This document shows, piece after piece, positions 26,325 through 34,909 of a stretch of DNA of 64,000 nucleotides. Where the stretch lies: positions 124,001 to 188,000 of the forward strand of contig CAWCJC010000009.1 in assembly GCA_963795835.1 (NCBI GenBank). Reading direction: 5' to 3'. Below the pieces are notes generated by a model. That model saw nothing but the letters and a program-made list of their open reading frames with translations, had not been told where the DNA came from and made no database searches. The position numbers and the translations under genes are program-made. This DNA is from JALYXI01 sp963795835 (lineage in GTDB: Bacteria > Acidobacteriota > Terriglobia > Bryobacterales > Bryobacteraceae). Every line of letters starts with the position of its first letter. Within the stretch, counting starts at the first letter, position 1.

Positions 26325-26891
26325 CTACTTCTTAAATAGTCTGTCGAAAGCGCTGCGGGCGTCACTGGCGGTGCGCGGCGCGGCAGAGTTGAGATCCGGC
26401 ACGGGCACCTTCGGAACTTGCGTTACGGCATCCCGGGCCACCGTCACTCTAGGGGTAAAAAGCGGACACTCATTCGGCTGATCTTTAGCGGGAATTCTTG
26501 CGGGGATCGGCTTCGTGCATTGAAACCGCGTGGAGGGTTCGAAGTGCGAACACTGCTTACAACAATGCAACTTCACTCCGCACTTAGGACATACCGCCTC
26601 CCGATCCGTGCTCGCTGCAAGCTGAGTGGCGCAATTGAAGCAGCGCGTCGCGGTGACCGCCTGCACCAGTCGCGGCAGCCGCGGCCCAGTGATATCGATA
26701 GGGGGACGCGGACCCTGGGGTTTCCCCTCGCCATTCTTGAATAGCCGGGGTCCATTGCGGTCGGAATCCTGGTAACCACGTTGGGAGTATTTGCGGTCGC
26801 CGTCCATGCGGGGGTAATGCTCCTTAGCTTTCGCTCGAAGATAACGAAACGGTTCGGTGAGGCGCTCGAATTCGAAATTTTCTTCGCACAA
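26325..26891 (-). CDS. Zinc-ribbon hypothetical protein
   Basis: This is a 188-residue soluble protein. The central part has two CxxC pairs of a zinc ribbon (RCFNCATQ and VCPKCGVKL), followed by more cysteines (CCKQCSHFEP, FQCTKPI, NECPLF), so one or two zinc sites are likely. Flanks are Pro/Arg-rich and disordered. The TTG at 26891 is the first candidate start in the listed frame. The same frame stays open about 80 bases further upstream (HAALSECELRVCVNESPLP) with protein-like text and no ATG, so the true N-terminus may lie there. I do not recognise the function. It lies downstream of the glucan phosphorylase gene on the same strand. Confidence 0.65.
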   Translation of the reverse strand: MCEENFEFERLTEPFRYLRAKAKEHYPRMDGDRKYSQRGYQDSDRNGPRLFKNGEGKPQGPRPPIDITGPRLPRLVQAVTATRCFNCATQLAASTDREAVCPKCGVKLHCCKQCSHFEPSTRFQCTKPIPARIPAKDQPNECPLFTPRVTVARDAVTQVPKVPVPDLNSAAPRTASDARSAFDRLFKK

Positions 26892-26976
26892 GGGAAGAGG
26901 GCTTTCGTTTACGCAGACCCGCAGTTCACATTCGGAAAGCGCGGCATGCGGAAATCCTCAAGCAGCAAGTACATAT
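26892..26976 (-). other. Short spacer, possible extension of the zinc-ribbon gene
   Basis: This 85-base gap separates the glucan phosphorylase stop from the TTG of the zinc-ribbon gene. Reading on the minus strand, the zinc-ribbon frame remains open to a TGA near 26956. No promoter or terminator is evident. Confidence 0.4.
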
Positions 26977-29664
26977 TTACCACGGATTGTTCGCGCCTGT
27001 CAGCGAAGAAAGTGTTCCATTCAGATTAAAATTTTCCCGTACTTGAAGATTCAAATCCGCTGGTACTATACCTTCCCCCACTTCAGAAGAGAGGTACACG
27101 GCCGCGTTCGGGGATCTGCGAAATGATTCGGACTGATCCGCAGCGCATAACCCAAGCCTCCCTGTGTATTGAGGGGTGAGGTCACGTTGAAAGACGGTCA
27201 CGGAACCGACTCGCTCAGAGGGCGGAAGCTGCACAACAGCCGTCTCTTCAAGGCCGCCGTTTGAGCCTACCTTGCCCATCACTACTTCTACGCGGATATC
27301 ATCTGCATCAAGCCCCGCCATCTCCACAGCCGCCCGAATCGAGACGGATCGGCCGCTCGTTACCGGTTCCACAGGTGCCGGGCTCGACTCTACGAAGTTC
27401 ACCCGATCCCAAACCGAGCGCACGCGAGCGCTCCAACCCGCCTGCTCACGGGCCTTCGTAAAGTTGCCCGCCCGGAATTCTTCGTAACCTTGATGAGCCG
27501 GATCATAAAGGTTCTGGTTATACTCCGCAACCATGCGGCGCGCGTCGAAATTAGGAGTCACGCTCATGATCGATTGCTTCATGCGGCGCACCCATTCGGG
27601 AGACGTTGACTTCTCTCGGCGGTCGAAGAACGCAGGGACAATCTCTTTCTCAAGCAGGTAATAAATCGCGCTGGCATGCAGGCCATCCTGATCGTCTGCG
27701 TATTCCTGGCGATCGCCAATTGCCCAGCCGCCCGAGTACTCATAGGCTTCGTCGTACCAGCCGTCCAGGATGCTCAATCCAAGCACCCCGTTCATCGCGG
27801 CTTTCATTCCACTGGTACCGCATGCTTCCTCTCCGCGGCGCGGAGTGTTCAACCAGAGATCAACACCCTGTACCAGTTCGCGGCCGACCTTCATGTCGTA
27901 GTCTTCGATAAACACCACGTGCTTCCATAGTTCCGGGTCGCGCGAGAGCTGGACAATCTCACGAATAAATGTCTTTCCCGGCTGGTCTTTTGGATGCGCT
28001 TTGCCGGCAATCACGATTTGTACGGGCCGGTCACTATTCAAAAGGATGCGCTTCAGGCGTTCGGGATCGCGGAACAAGAGAGTGGCGCGTTTGTAAGTGG
28101 CGAAGCGGCGCGCAAAGCCAATGGTGAGCGCGTTCGGGTCCAGCACTTCACCCGAGTACCGCAGCTCTGAAGTGGAAGCCTTCCTGCGAAATGCCGACGC
28201 AGTTTGACGATCGCGAATGAAAGTAATCAACCTGCGCTTGCGGCGGCGATGCGCTTCCTGCAGTTCCTCATCAGGAATTTCTTTCACCAGTGCCCAGCGA
28301 TCGAAGTCGCCTGAGAACTCCCGCCAATCGGGTTCCAGGTATTGATCGTAAAGATCGGCAAACTCACCATTCAGCCAACTCGGCAAGTGAACGCCGTTCG
28401 TGACGGAAGTGATCGGGATTTCATTGACAGGAATTTGAGGCCACAGTTCATGCCACATCTCGCGCGACACTTCACCGTGCAGTTTGCTGACAGCGTTGCG
28501 GTACGCGGAAGTCTTGAGTGCCAGAATCGCCATGGAGAAGCGTTCGCCCCGATCGTCGGGATTGCGCCGGCCCAGCTCCATAAACTTATCGAAGTCGATA
28601 TTTGCTTCGCGGCAATAATTTTGGAAGAAGTGGTACATCATGCCGGGGTCGAAGAGATCGATTCCGGCGGGCACGGGGGTGTGCGTCGTAAAAACATTAT
28701 TGGCCCGCGTTGCTTCCACCGCTTCCTCAAACGTGAGGCCGTGTTCTTCGATGAAGACCCTGACGCGTTCGAGCGCAAGGAACGCGGAGTGGCCCTCGTT
28801 CATGTGATACACGGTGGGTTCGATGCCCATGGCATTCAGGGCTCGCAATCCTCCGATACCTAACACGATCTCCTGGCGGATACGGGTTTCGTTATCGCCG
28901 CCATAGAGTTGATCGGTAATAGCGCGGTCTTCAGGACGAGCGTTCTCCGGCACGTTGGTATCGAGCGCGAAAAGCTTCACGCGCCCGATAGCAATTTCCC
29001 AAACTTTGATTGCCAGCGGCCCGGTAGGAAGATTGACGAAAACACGGAGCTCGTGGCCGTTACCCCCGCAGACCGGCTTTACCGGTAACGAATAGAAGTC
29101 ATTCTCGGGATAACGTTCCTGTTGCCATCCGTCGGCGTTCAAGAACTGGCGAAAGTAACCGTGCTGATAAAGCAGGCCAACCCCTACCAGCGGCAGGTCC
29201 AGATCGCTTGACGATTTCATGTGATCGCCGGAGAGAACGCCCAAGCCACCGGAGTAAATCGGAAGGCATTCAGTAAGCCCGTATTCGGCGGAGAAGTACG
29301 CGATCAATTTTGTACTGGGCTTAGCGGAGTCGTCGTGAGATTTCAAATCGGGGTCTTCGCTCTTGGGCGCAGCTTCGCGAGCCATGTGAAAGTCAAAGCG
29401 CTCGCACGCGAGTTTGTAGAGCGCGCGGTATCGCGGTTCAGCGGCAGCACGCTCCAAGGCAGCCTGCGAAACGCGGCCCAGCATGGCTACGGGATTATAG
29501 CCGGACTCTTTCCAAAGTTCGGCATCCAGGCGACGGAAAAGCGCGCGAATCACCGGCTCCCAACTCCAGACAATGTTATAGGCTAGTTCAGGCATGCGCG
29601 CCAAGACGGGCGGCACGGAAGGACGAACAAGAAATTCGCGGATCGGCTGGATTGTGAACGGCAT
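26977..29664 (-). CDS. glgP: Alpha-glucan (glycogen/maltodextrin) phosphorylase, GT35
   Basis: This enzyme releases glucose-1-phosphate from alpha-1,4-glucans. The protein has about 895 residues. The N-terminal ~100 residues are the DUF3417-type region found in bacterial alpha-glucan phosphorylases (PSVPPVLARMPELAYNIVWSWEP). The catalytic part has FSAEYGLTECLPIYSGGLGVLSGDH, MNEGHSAFLALE, TTHTPVPAGIDLF and the PLP/active-site segment ACGTSGMKAAMNGVLGLSILDGW. ATG 29664 (MPFTIQPIREFLV) is chosen over 29685 because the latter would overlap the divergent MFS gene. Only six bases then separate the two start codons. Confidence 0.95.
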   Translation of the reverse strand: MPFTIQPIREFLVRPSVPPVLARMPELAYNIVWSWEPVIRALFRRLDAELWKESGYNPVAMLGRVSQAALERAAAEPRYRALYKLACERFDFHMAREAAPKSEDPDLKSHDDSAKPSTKLIAYFSAEYGLTECLPIYSGGLGVLSGDHMKSSSDLDLPLVGVGLLYQHGYFRQFLNADGWQQERYPENDFYSLPVKPVCGGNGHELRVFVNLPTGPLAIKVWEIAIGRVKLFALDTNVPENARPEDRAITDQLYGGDNETRIRQEIVLGIGGLRALNAMGIEPTVYHMNEGHSAFLALERVRVFIEEHGLTFEEAVEATRANNVFTTHTPVPAGIDLFDPGMMYHFFQNYCREANIDFDKFMELGRRNPDDRGERFSMAILALKTSAYRNAVSKLHGEVSREMWHELWPQIPVNEIPITSVTNGVHLPSWLNGEFADLYDQYLEPDWREFSGDFDRWALVKEIPDEELQEAHRRRKRRLITFIRDRQTASAFRRKASTSELRYSGEVLDPNALTIGFARRFATYKRATLLFRDPERLKRILLNSDRPVQIVIAGKAHPKDQPGKTFIREIVQLSRDPELWKHVVFIEDYDMKVGRELVQGVDLWLNTPRRGEEACGTSGMKAAMNGVLGLSILDGWYDEAYEYSGGWAIGDRQEYADDQDGLHASAIYYLLEKEIVPAFFDRREKSTSPEWVRRMKQSIMSVTPNFDARRMVAEYNQNLYDPAHQGYEEFRAGNFTKAREQAGWSARVRSVWDRVNFVESSPAPVEPVTSGRSVSIRAAVEMAGLDADDIRVEVVMGKVGSNGGLEETAVVQLPPSERVGSVTVFQRDLTPQYTGRLGLCAADQSESFRRSPNAAVYLSSEVGEGIVPADLNLQVRENFNLNGTLSSLTGANNPW

Positions 29665-29670
29665 GAAAAG

Positions 29671-30954
29671 ATGAAGATTCCTCAACTCCGGTGGATTCTG
29701 GCCGCGATGTTATTCCTCGCGACCGCGGTCAATTATCTCGACCGCGGAGCACTGGCCGTAGTCTCAAAAAACATCCGTACTGAGTTTGGATTGAATGAGC
29801 AAGACTACTCCTACAGCTTGGTCGCGTTCTTTCTTGCATACGCAATCATGTACGCGGGCTCTGGATACATTGTAGACCGGCTCGGCACGAAACGCGGCTT
29901 CGCTTTGTTTATCGGTTTCTGGTCTGGTGCTGCGATGCTTCATGCGGCAATTCGTGGCACGTGGAGTTTAGCGGGTGCGCGATTCCTGTTGGGCCTGGGC
30001 GAGCCGGGGAACTGGCCGGCGGCCACCAAGGCGGTGAATGAGTGGTTCCCCGCGCGGCAGCGGGCCCTGGGGGTCGGCATTTTCAATGCGGGCTCCTCAG
30101 TAGGAGCGGCGCTATCGGGCATCGTGATCGCGTGGTTGACGTTGAGCTATGGGTGGCGCTTTGCATTCTTGTGTACGGGCGCCGTCGGGTTGTTATGGCT
30201 TGCCGTGTGGCTGGCCATTTACAATCCGCCCCATAAGAACAGATGGTTGAGTGAACGCGAGTATGCGGGGTTTCGCGATGAGATTGCTCCGCCCCAGGAA
30301 ACCAGGCCAGCGGGAGAACGTGTTCGATGGCAGGACGTCATTGTCCAACGCGGGTGCTGGACTTTGATTCTTGCTCGCTTCTTCACAGACCCCGTCATTT
30401 ACTTCGTCATCTTCTGGCTGCCGGAGTATCTCCAGAAGGAGCGCGGATTCAATCTGGCGTCCGTCGGCAAGTATTCCTGGGTGCCCTATGCCTTTGGCGG
30501 TGTTGGGTATATCTTCGGCGGATGGCTCTCCGGTGTTTTGATCCGTTCAGGCTGGCCGATTCTCCGCGCGCGCAAATCCATCATGCTGGCAGGCGCTGCA
30601 TTCATGCCGATTGCGATTCTCGCGCCATACTTTCCCGAAGCCTGGATGGCCATCGGCGCCACTTGTTCCATTACATTCGGACACGCACTGTGGACCAGTA
30701 ACTTGCAAACCATTCCAACGGACTTATTCCGCGGAACCGAGGTAGGGACAGCAGCGGGCTTTTCCGGGATGGGCGGCGCCATCGGAGGGATGCTTGCAAA
30801 TTTGGGTACCGGATACGTGGTGCGGCATTTCTCTTACTCGCCGGTATTTCTGATGGCGGGCCTGATGCATCCTCTCTCCATTGCTCTGGTCTACTGGCTC
30901 CTTCCAAAACAAGGGATTCCCGCCGGTAAAATGGCCAGAAAAGTGCTTTTGTAA
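29671..30954 (+). CDS. MFS transporter, anion:cation symporter type
   Basis: This is a 427-residue permease with twelve predicted transmembrane helices. The N-terminal half has LATAVNYLDRGALAVVSKNI and the loop motif DRLGTKRGFALFIGFWSG. GLGEPGNWPAATKAVNEWFPARQRALGVGIFNAGSSVGAALSG is characteristic of the ACS family (hexuronate/glucarate-type carriers such as ExuT). The likely substrate is an organic acid, perhaps a sugar acid. It is divergent from glgP and is followed by a small membrane protein. Confidence 0.9.
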   Translation: MKIPQLRWILAAMLFLATAVNYLDRGALAVVSKNIRTEFGLNEQDYSYSLVAFFLAYAIMYAGSGYIVDRLGTKRGFALFIGFWSGAAMLHAAIRGTWSLAGARFLLGLGEPGNWPAATKAVNEWFPARQRALGVGIFNAGSSVGAALSGIVIAWLTLSYGWRFAFLCTGAVGLLWLAVWLAIYNPPHKNRWLSEREYAGFRDEIAPPQETRPAGERVRWQDVIVQRGCWTLILARFFTDPVIYFVIFWLPEYLQKERGFNLASVGKYSWVPYAFGGVGYIFGGWLSGVLIRSGWPILRARKSIMLAGAAFMPIAILAPYFPEAWMAIGATCSITFGHALWTSNLQTIPTDLFRGTEVGTAAGFSGMGGAIGGMLANLGTGYVVRHFSYSPVFLMAGLMHPLSIALVYWLLPKQGIPAGKMARKVLL

Positions 30955-30973
30955 CAGGCAGGAGGAGCCGACA

Positions 30974-31123
30974 ATGCTCTGGACAATCTTCGTAATTCTT
31001 TTGGTGCTTTGGCTCGTAGGCATGGTTAGTGGAGCGGCGCTCGGCGCCTACGTCCACATCCTGCTGGTGCTTGCCGTCGTGGTGCTGGTGATTCAGTTAA
31101 TCTCCGGCCGCCGCGCGGTCTAA
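30974..31123 (+). CDS. Small hydrophobic membrane protein (lmo0937/DUF5670-like)
   Basis: This 49-residue protein has two transmembrane helices (TIFVILLVLWLVGMVSG and ILLVLAVVVLVIQLI) ending in SGRRAV, which matches the small lmo0937-family membrane proteins. A perfect AGGAGG lies eight bases before ATG 30974, the strongest ribosome-binding site noticed in the window, and fixes the start. Function unknown; members are often stress-linked. It is convergent with the moeZ-like gene, stop next to stop. Confidence 0.85.
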   Translation: MLWTIFVILLVLWLVGMVSGAALGAYVHILLVLAVVVLVIQLISGRRAV

Positions 31124-32272
31124 CTAATATTTGGGAACGGAGGGGTCTATCTTTTCGCTCCAAGCGAGGATCCCTCCGCTAAGATTCTTCACGTTTGTAA
31201 ACCCTGCTTTGCGTAGAGACTCAACCGCCTTGCTGGAACGTCCGCCGCTCTTGCAATGGACAATTGTTTCCTGAGCCGGATCAAGCTCGGACATTCGTTT
31301 TTCCAGATCACCCAAGGGGATCAGTTTCGATCCCGGGATCTTCCCGATCTGCACTTCATGGGGTTCGCGAACATCCAAAAGTAAGAAATTATCGCGCCGG
31401 TCCAGCTTTTGTTTCAGTTCCTGGACATCGGTTTCCGTCGCTACCACAGGCGCCGCCGTTGCTGGTTGCACGTTCACTCCACAAAACTCCTGATAGTCGA
31501 TCAGTCTGGTTATCGTGGGATGGTCGCCACAAACCGGACATTCTTTGTTCTTGCGCAGTTTTAGCTCACGGAAGCGCATGGACAGCGCGTCGTAAAGCAG
31601 CAGACGGCCGACAAGCGATTCACCTACACCCAAAATCAACTTCACGGTTTCCGTTGCCTGGATCAGGCCAATTACTCCGGGCAGGATTCCGAGCACGCCA
31701 CCTTCCGCGCAACTGGGCACTAAGCCCGGAGGCGGCGGTTCAGCGTAAAGACAGCGATAACACGGACCACCTTCGTAAGCGAATACTGTTGCCTGGCCTT
31801 CGAAGCGGAAGATGCTTCCATACACATTTGGCTTGTTTAAAAGCACGCAAGCGTCGTTGACTAAGTACCGGGTAGGGAAGTTATCCGTGCCATCTACGAT
31901 CACGTCATAGTTGGCCAGGATCTCCATCGCATTTTCACTCGTGAGCGCCACTTCGTGACGGTCGATCGTGACGTTCGGGTTGATCTCGCGCATCGTGTCC
32001 ATAGCGGAATCGATCTTCGGGCGGCCTACGTCGCCGGTGCCGTGAATGATTTGCCGATGTAGGTTCGTGTGGTCCACAACGTCAAAGTCGACTAAACCGA
32101 TTCTTCCGATACCCGCCGCCGTAAGATACATGGCCAGCGGCGCTCCAAGCCCACCCGTGCCCACCAGGAGTACGCTGGCGGACTTCAGCTTGAGCTGACC
32201 TGCCATGCCGACTTCCGGCATGATCAGATGACGGCTGTAGCGAAGAATTTCTTCTTGCGTGAGTTCAGCCAA
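31124..32272 (-). CDS. moeZ: MoeZ/MoeB-type adenylyltransferase-sulfurtransferase with rhodanese domain
   Basis: This is an E1-like enzyme that adenylates the C-terminal Gly-Gly of a ubiquitin-fold carrier and converts it to a thiocarboxylate. The protein has 382 residues from TTG 32272. The ATP-binding loop GTGGLGAPLA is near residue 38, zinc-type pairs are CYRC (171/174) and CPVC (245/248), and a conserved Cys lies in SCAEGG (188). The C-terminal rhodanese has active Cys340 in HCKSGGRSS. The start overlaps the end of the carrier gene by eight bases. In mycobacteria MoeZ serves both CysO (cysteine synthesis) and MoaD; the neighbours here point to the CysO role. Confidence 0.93.
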   Translation of the reverse strand: MAELTQEEILRYSRHLIMPEVGMAGQLKLKSASVLLVGTGGLGAPLAMYLTAAGIGRIGLVDFDVVDHTNLHRQIIHGTGDVGRPKIDSAMDTMREINPNVTIDRHEVALTSENAMEILANYDVIVDGTDNFPTRYLVNDACVLLNKPNVYGSIFRFEGQATVFAYEGGPCYRCLYAEPPPPGLVPSCAEGGVLGILPGVIGLIQATETVKLILGVGESLVGRLLLYDALSMRFRELKLRKNKECPVCGDHPTITRLIDYQEFCGVNVQPATAAPVVATETDVQELKQKLDRRDNFLLLDVREPHEVQIGKIPGSKLIPLGDLEKRMSELDPAQETIVHCKSGGRSSKAVESLRKAGFTNVKNLSGGILAWSEKIDPSVPKY

Positions 32273-32552
32273 GTGAAGTTACCCCGCCCGCAATACTCGG
32301 GACAATCGAAAGGACGTCTGAGGTCGAAACCGCGGTCTTCTCTTTGTCCAGATAGCGGATATCTTCATCGTTCAGATAGACATTCACGAAGCTTCTTAAC
32401 TTACCTTCGTCAGTGTAAATCTGCTTCTTAAGATCGGGATGCGCTGCGGTAAGCGCGGCCAGAACTTCACCCGCGGTTGCGCCCTCCGCTTGCACCGAAT
32501 CTTTTTTGTCTACGTATTGCCGCAAGGGCGTCGGGATCAGGACTTTTGCCAT
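32265..32552 (-). CDS. cysO: CysO/ThiS/MoaD-like ubiquitin-fold sulfur carrier with post-GG tail
   Basis: This is a 95-residue beta-grasp carrier from ATG 32552 (MAKVLIPTPLRQYV). The Gly-Gly needed for thiocarboxylation is at residues 89-90 but is followed by five more residues (VTSLG), so it must be trimmed before activation. A JAMM protease gene lies directly upstream and overlaps by 16 bases, and moeZ overlaps downstream. The longer open frame to 32702 is antisense-like text overlapping the protease gene and is not used. The likely role is sulfur donor to O-phosphoserine or O-acetylserine through the CysM-like enzyme of the same operon. Confidence 0.92.
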   Translation of the reverse strand: MAKVLIPTPLRQYVDKKDSVQAEGATAGEVLAALTAAHPDLKKQIYTDEGKLRSFVNVYLNDEDIRYLDKEKTAVSTSDVLSIVPSIAGGVTSLG

Positions 32553-32962
32553 ATCAGTTCCTCTTTCTCTGCTCTGGTCTGGTCCGCATCGGGAAGCCAG
32601 CAGTTGGCGTGATCGAACCGCCCTTTCTGAACCGAGATCACGACGAATGAATACCAGGGGCAGGAGTTCTTCAAATCTGTTTCTGAAAAGTACGCGTCGC
32701 AATCGGGATGCGAGTGATAAATCCCGATCAATTCCAGTTTACGGCGGCGCGCTTCGCGGTCGGCTTCCAGCAGATCCTCCGGGCGCAGTTCGTAACGGGC
32801 CTGCTGCGGACCTTGCGATGCATTTTCTAAAGGGATCGACACAGTCACGCTTTTGCCGTTTTCATCGACCGAGCCCAGCATGACACCGCAACATTCGTTC
32901 GGATAGGTGGCTTCGGCGTGCGAAACCATTTGCTCCCACGGTTCTAGGCAGACTTCAATCAT
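32537..32962 (-). CDS. mec: JAMM/MPN+ metalloprotease (Mec-like)
   Basis: This 141-residue zinc peptidase has all JAMM residues: Glu23 in PNECCG, then His83-x-His85-Pro and Ser93-x2-Asp96 (HSHPDCDAYFSETD). In Mycobacterium, Mec releases cysteine from the CysO-cysteine adduct. In quinolobactin clusters the QbsD homologue removes residues after the carrier Gly-Gly. Both roles are plausible here, since the carrier has a tail. ATG 32962 overlaps the cysM stop (ATGA). Confidence 0.94.
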   Translation of the reverse strand: MIEVCLEPWEQMVSHAEATYPNECCGVMLGSVDENGKSVTVSIPLENASQGPQQARYELRPEDLLEADREARRRKLELIGIYHSHPDCDAYFSETDLKNSCPWYSFVVISVQKGRFDHANCWLPDADQTRAEKEELIWQKS

Positions 32963-33888
32963 TCCGTGAAATCCCAAAACTGTTCACTCAAGTACTTATC
33001 GGCGCTATCGCACAAAATTGTGACGATCACGGCCGAGCTTCCCGCATGCTGCAGGCGCGTCCCCAATCGCATCGCGGCAGAAACGTTCGCCCCGGCGGAG
33101 ATTCCCACCAGAACGCCTTCCTCACGAGCCAAGCGCTTCACCATGCTGTAAGCATCTTCCGTTTCGAGCCACAGATTCTCAGATGCCAGAGCGGCGTCAT
33201 AGATTCCGGGAACGATGGAGGTCGGCATATGCTTCAATCCTTCCAGACCATGAAACCCAGTAGCCGGTTGGGCGGAGAGGCACTCTACTTGCGGCAAATC
33301 GCGGTGCAAACGGCGGGAGACGCCGACAAACGTCCCGCTGGTGCCAAGCGCAGCGAGAAAATGCGTGATGCGCCCACCGGTTTGTTCCATGATTTCGGGC
33401 GCGGTGGTTTCGAAATGCGCCTGCCAATTCGCAGGGTTATTGTACTGATCGGGATAGAAGTAACGGTCCGGATCGGCGCCCACAATCTCGCGAACTTTAC
33501 GGATCGCGCCATCCGAGCCCTGCGCCGGATCCGTAAGCACCATCTCCGCGCCGTACGCCTTCAGAATGCGCTTCCGCTCCTCGGACGCGTTCGCAGGCAG
33601 GCATAGCTTCACCCGGTAGCCCAGCGCCGCTCCGATCATGGCATACGCGATGCCGGTGTTGCCGCTTGTGGCGTCGATAATTGTCTTCGAGGCGTTCAGC
33701 AGGCCGGCCGCTTCGCCTTTGCGGATCATATTCAAAGCCGGCCGATCCTTGACGCTTCCGCCCGGGTTGAAGTATTCGGCCTTCCCGTAAATCTCAATCC
33801 CGGGAAGTGCTTCGGAAATCCTCGACAGCCTTATCAGCGGAGTCTGGCCGATCTGCGCTAAAAGTTCTGTCCTACTCAGCGCAGGCAT
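32959..33888 (-). CDS. cysM: Cysteine synthase, CysM type
   Basis: This is a PLP enzyme making cysteine (or CysO-cysteine) from an activated serine and sulfide or thiocarboxylate. It has about 309 residues from ATG 33888 (MPALSRTELLAQIGQTPLIRL); an ATG nine bases upstream is an alternative. The PLP lysine is K47 in NPGGSVKDRP, the phosphate/substrate loop is TSGNTGIAY, and SAGANVSAA lies near the end. The open frame to 34104 overlaps the divergent AKR gene and is rejected. It is the first gene of the four-gene operon cysM-mec-cysO-moeZ. Confidence 0.93.
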   Translation of the reverse strand: MPALSRTELLAQIGQTPLIRLSRISEALPGIEIYGKAEYFNPGGSVKDRPALNMIRKGEAAGLLNASKTIIDATSGNTGIAYAMIGAALGYRVKLCLPANASEERKRILKAYGAEMVLTDPAQGSDGAIRKVREIVGADPDRYFYPDQYNNPANWQAHFETTAPEIMEQTGGRITHFLAALGTSGTFVGVSRRLHRDLPQVECLSAQPATGFHGLEGLKHMPTSIVPGIYDAALASENLWLETEDAYSMVKRLAREEGVLVGISAGANVSAAMRLGTRLQHAGSSAVIVTILCDSADKYLSEQFWDFTE

Positions 33889-33933
33889 GTCTTTCATCTT
33901 ACAAGAGCACTCGAATTGCAACCAACACGGGCG

Positions 33934-34899
33934 ATGGCATCCATCCCGCTTCGTACGCTCGGCAAGACCAATGTCCAAATCTCCGCTCTTGGCATGGGCG
34001 GACATCACCTGGGGGACGCTCCCGATGAGAAAACCGCCGTCAACATGGTGCAGGAAGCCATGGACGGTGGAATCACCTTCTTCGACAACTGCTGGGAATA
34101 TCACATCGGAAAAAGTGAGGAATGGATGGGCAAAGGCTTAAAAGGCCGGCGCGACAAGGTGTTCCTGATGACAAAGGTCTGCACGCATGGACGCGACGCG
34201 CAGCTGGGCCTGCGCATGCTTGAAGAAAGCCTGCGCCGGCTCCAGACCGACCATCTAGACCTCTGGCAAATTCACGGTGTGACGTTCGACAACGATCCGG
34301 AACTGTTCGCGCGCAAAGGGGGAGCTGCGGAGGCGCTTACGCTTGCAAAGAAGCAGGGGAAGGTACGCTTCGTAGGTTTCACGGGCCACAAGGATCCCGC
34401 GATCCATATGCGCATGCTCGAAACGAATTTTCCGTTCGACACCGTGCAAATGCCCTTGAACCCGTTCGACGGCACGTTTCGGAGCTTTGAGAAGACCGTG
34501 ATTCCGGAAGCGGCACGGCGCGGACTTGGCGTCTTAGGAATGAAGAGTCTGAGCGGACGTGGCGAGCCGATTTCAAAAAGCGTCTTCACCCCGGAAGAAG
34601 GCCTACGCTACGCGATGAGCCTGCCGGTTGCCGCAACAATCGCGGGAATGGACAAACCGGAAATCTTGCGGCAAAACCTCAAGATCGCGCAGAACTTCAA
34701 GCCCATGGCGGCTGCGGAGATGCAGGCGCTGCGCGACCGTTGCGCGCAGTACGGGGACGGGCGGTTTGAGCTCTATAAAGTCTCAATCAAGTACGACAAC
34801 CCGGAAGCACGCATGGCGCACGGTTTTCCGGAAGACATGCAAAACAAAGAAACCAAGGAAAGAATGAAGGCTACCGACAACACCGGGAAACCTTACTAG
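33934..34899 (+). CDS. Aldo/keto reductase, cytoplasmic copy
   Basis: This is a 321-residue TIM-barrel NADPH-dependent oxidoreductase from ATG 33934 (MASIPLRTLGKTNVQ). The catalytic tetrad is visible: Asp in FFDNCW, Tyr in WEYH, Lys in LMTKVC and His in WQIHGV. The cofactor end shows VAATIAGMDKPEIL. It has no export signal. The next gene is a close paralogue with a Tat signal, so the two form a tandem duplication separated by ten bases. Confidence 0.92.
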   Translation: MASIPLRTLGKTNVQISALGMGGHHLGDAPDEKTAVNMVQEAMDGGITFFDNCWEYHIGKSEEWMGKGLKGRRDKVFLMTKVCTHGRDAQLGLRMLEESLRRLQTDHLDLWQIHGVTFDNDPELFARKGGAAEALTLAKKQGKVRFVGFTGHKDPAIHMRMLETNFPFDTVQMPLNPFDGTFRSFEKTVIPEAARRGLGVLGMKSLSGRGEPISKSVFTPEEGLRYAMSLPVAATIAGMDKPEILRQNLKIAQNFKPMAAAEMQALRDRCAQYGDGRFELYKVSIKYDNPEARMAHGFPEDMQNKETKERMKATDNTGKPY

Positions 34900-34909
34900 A
34901 GACAGCGTT

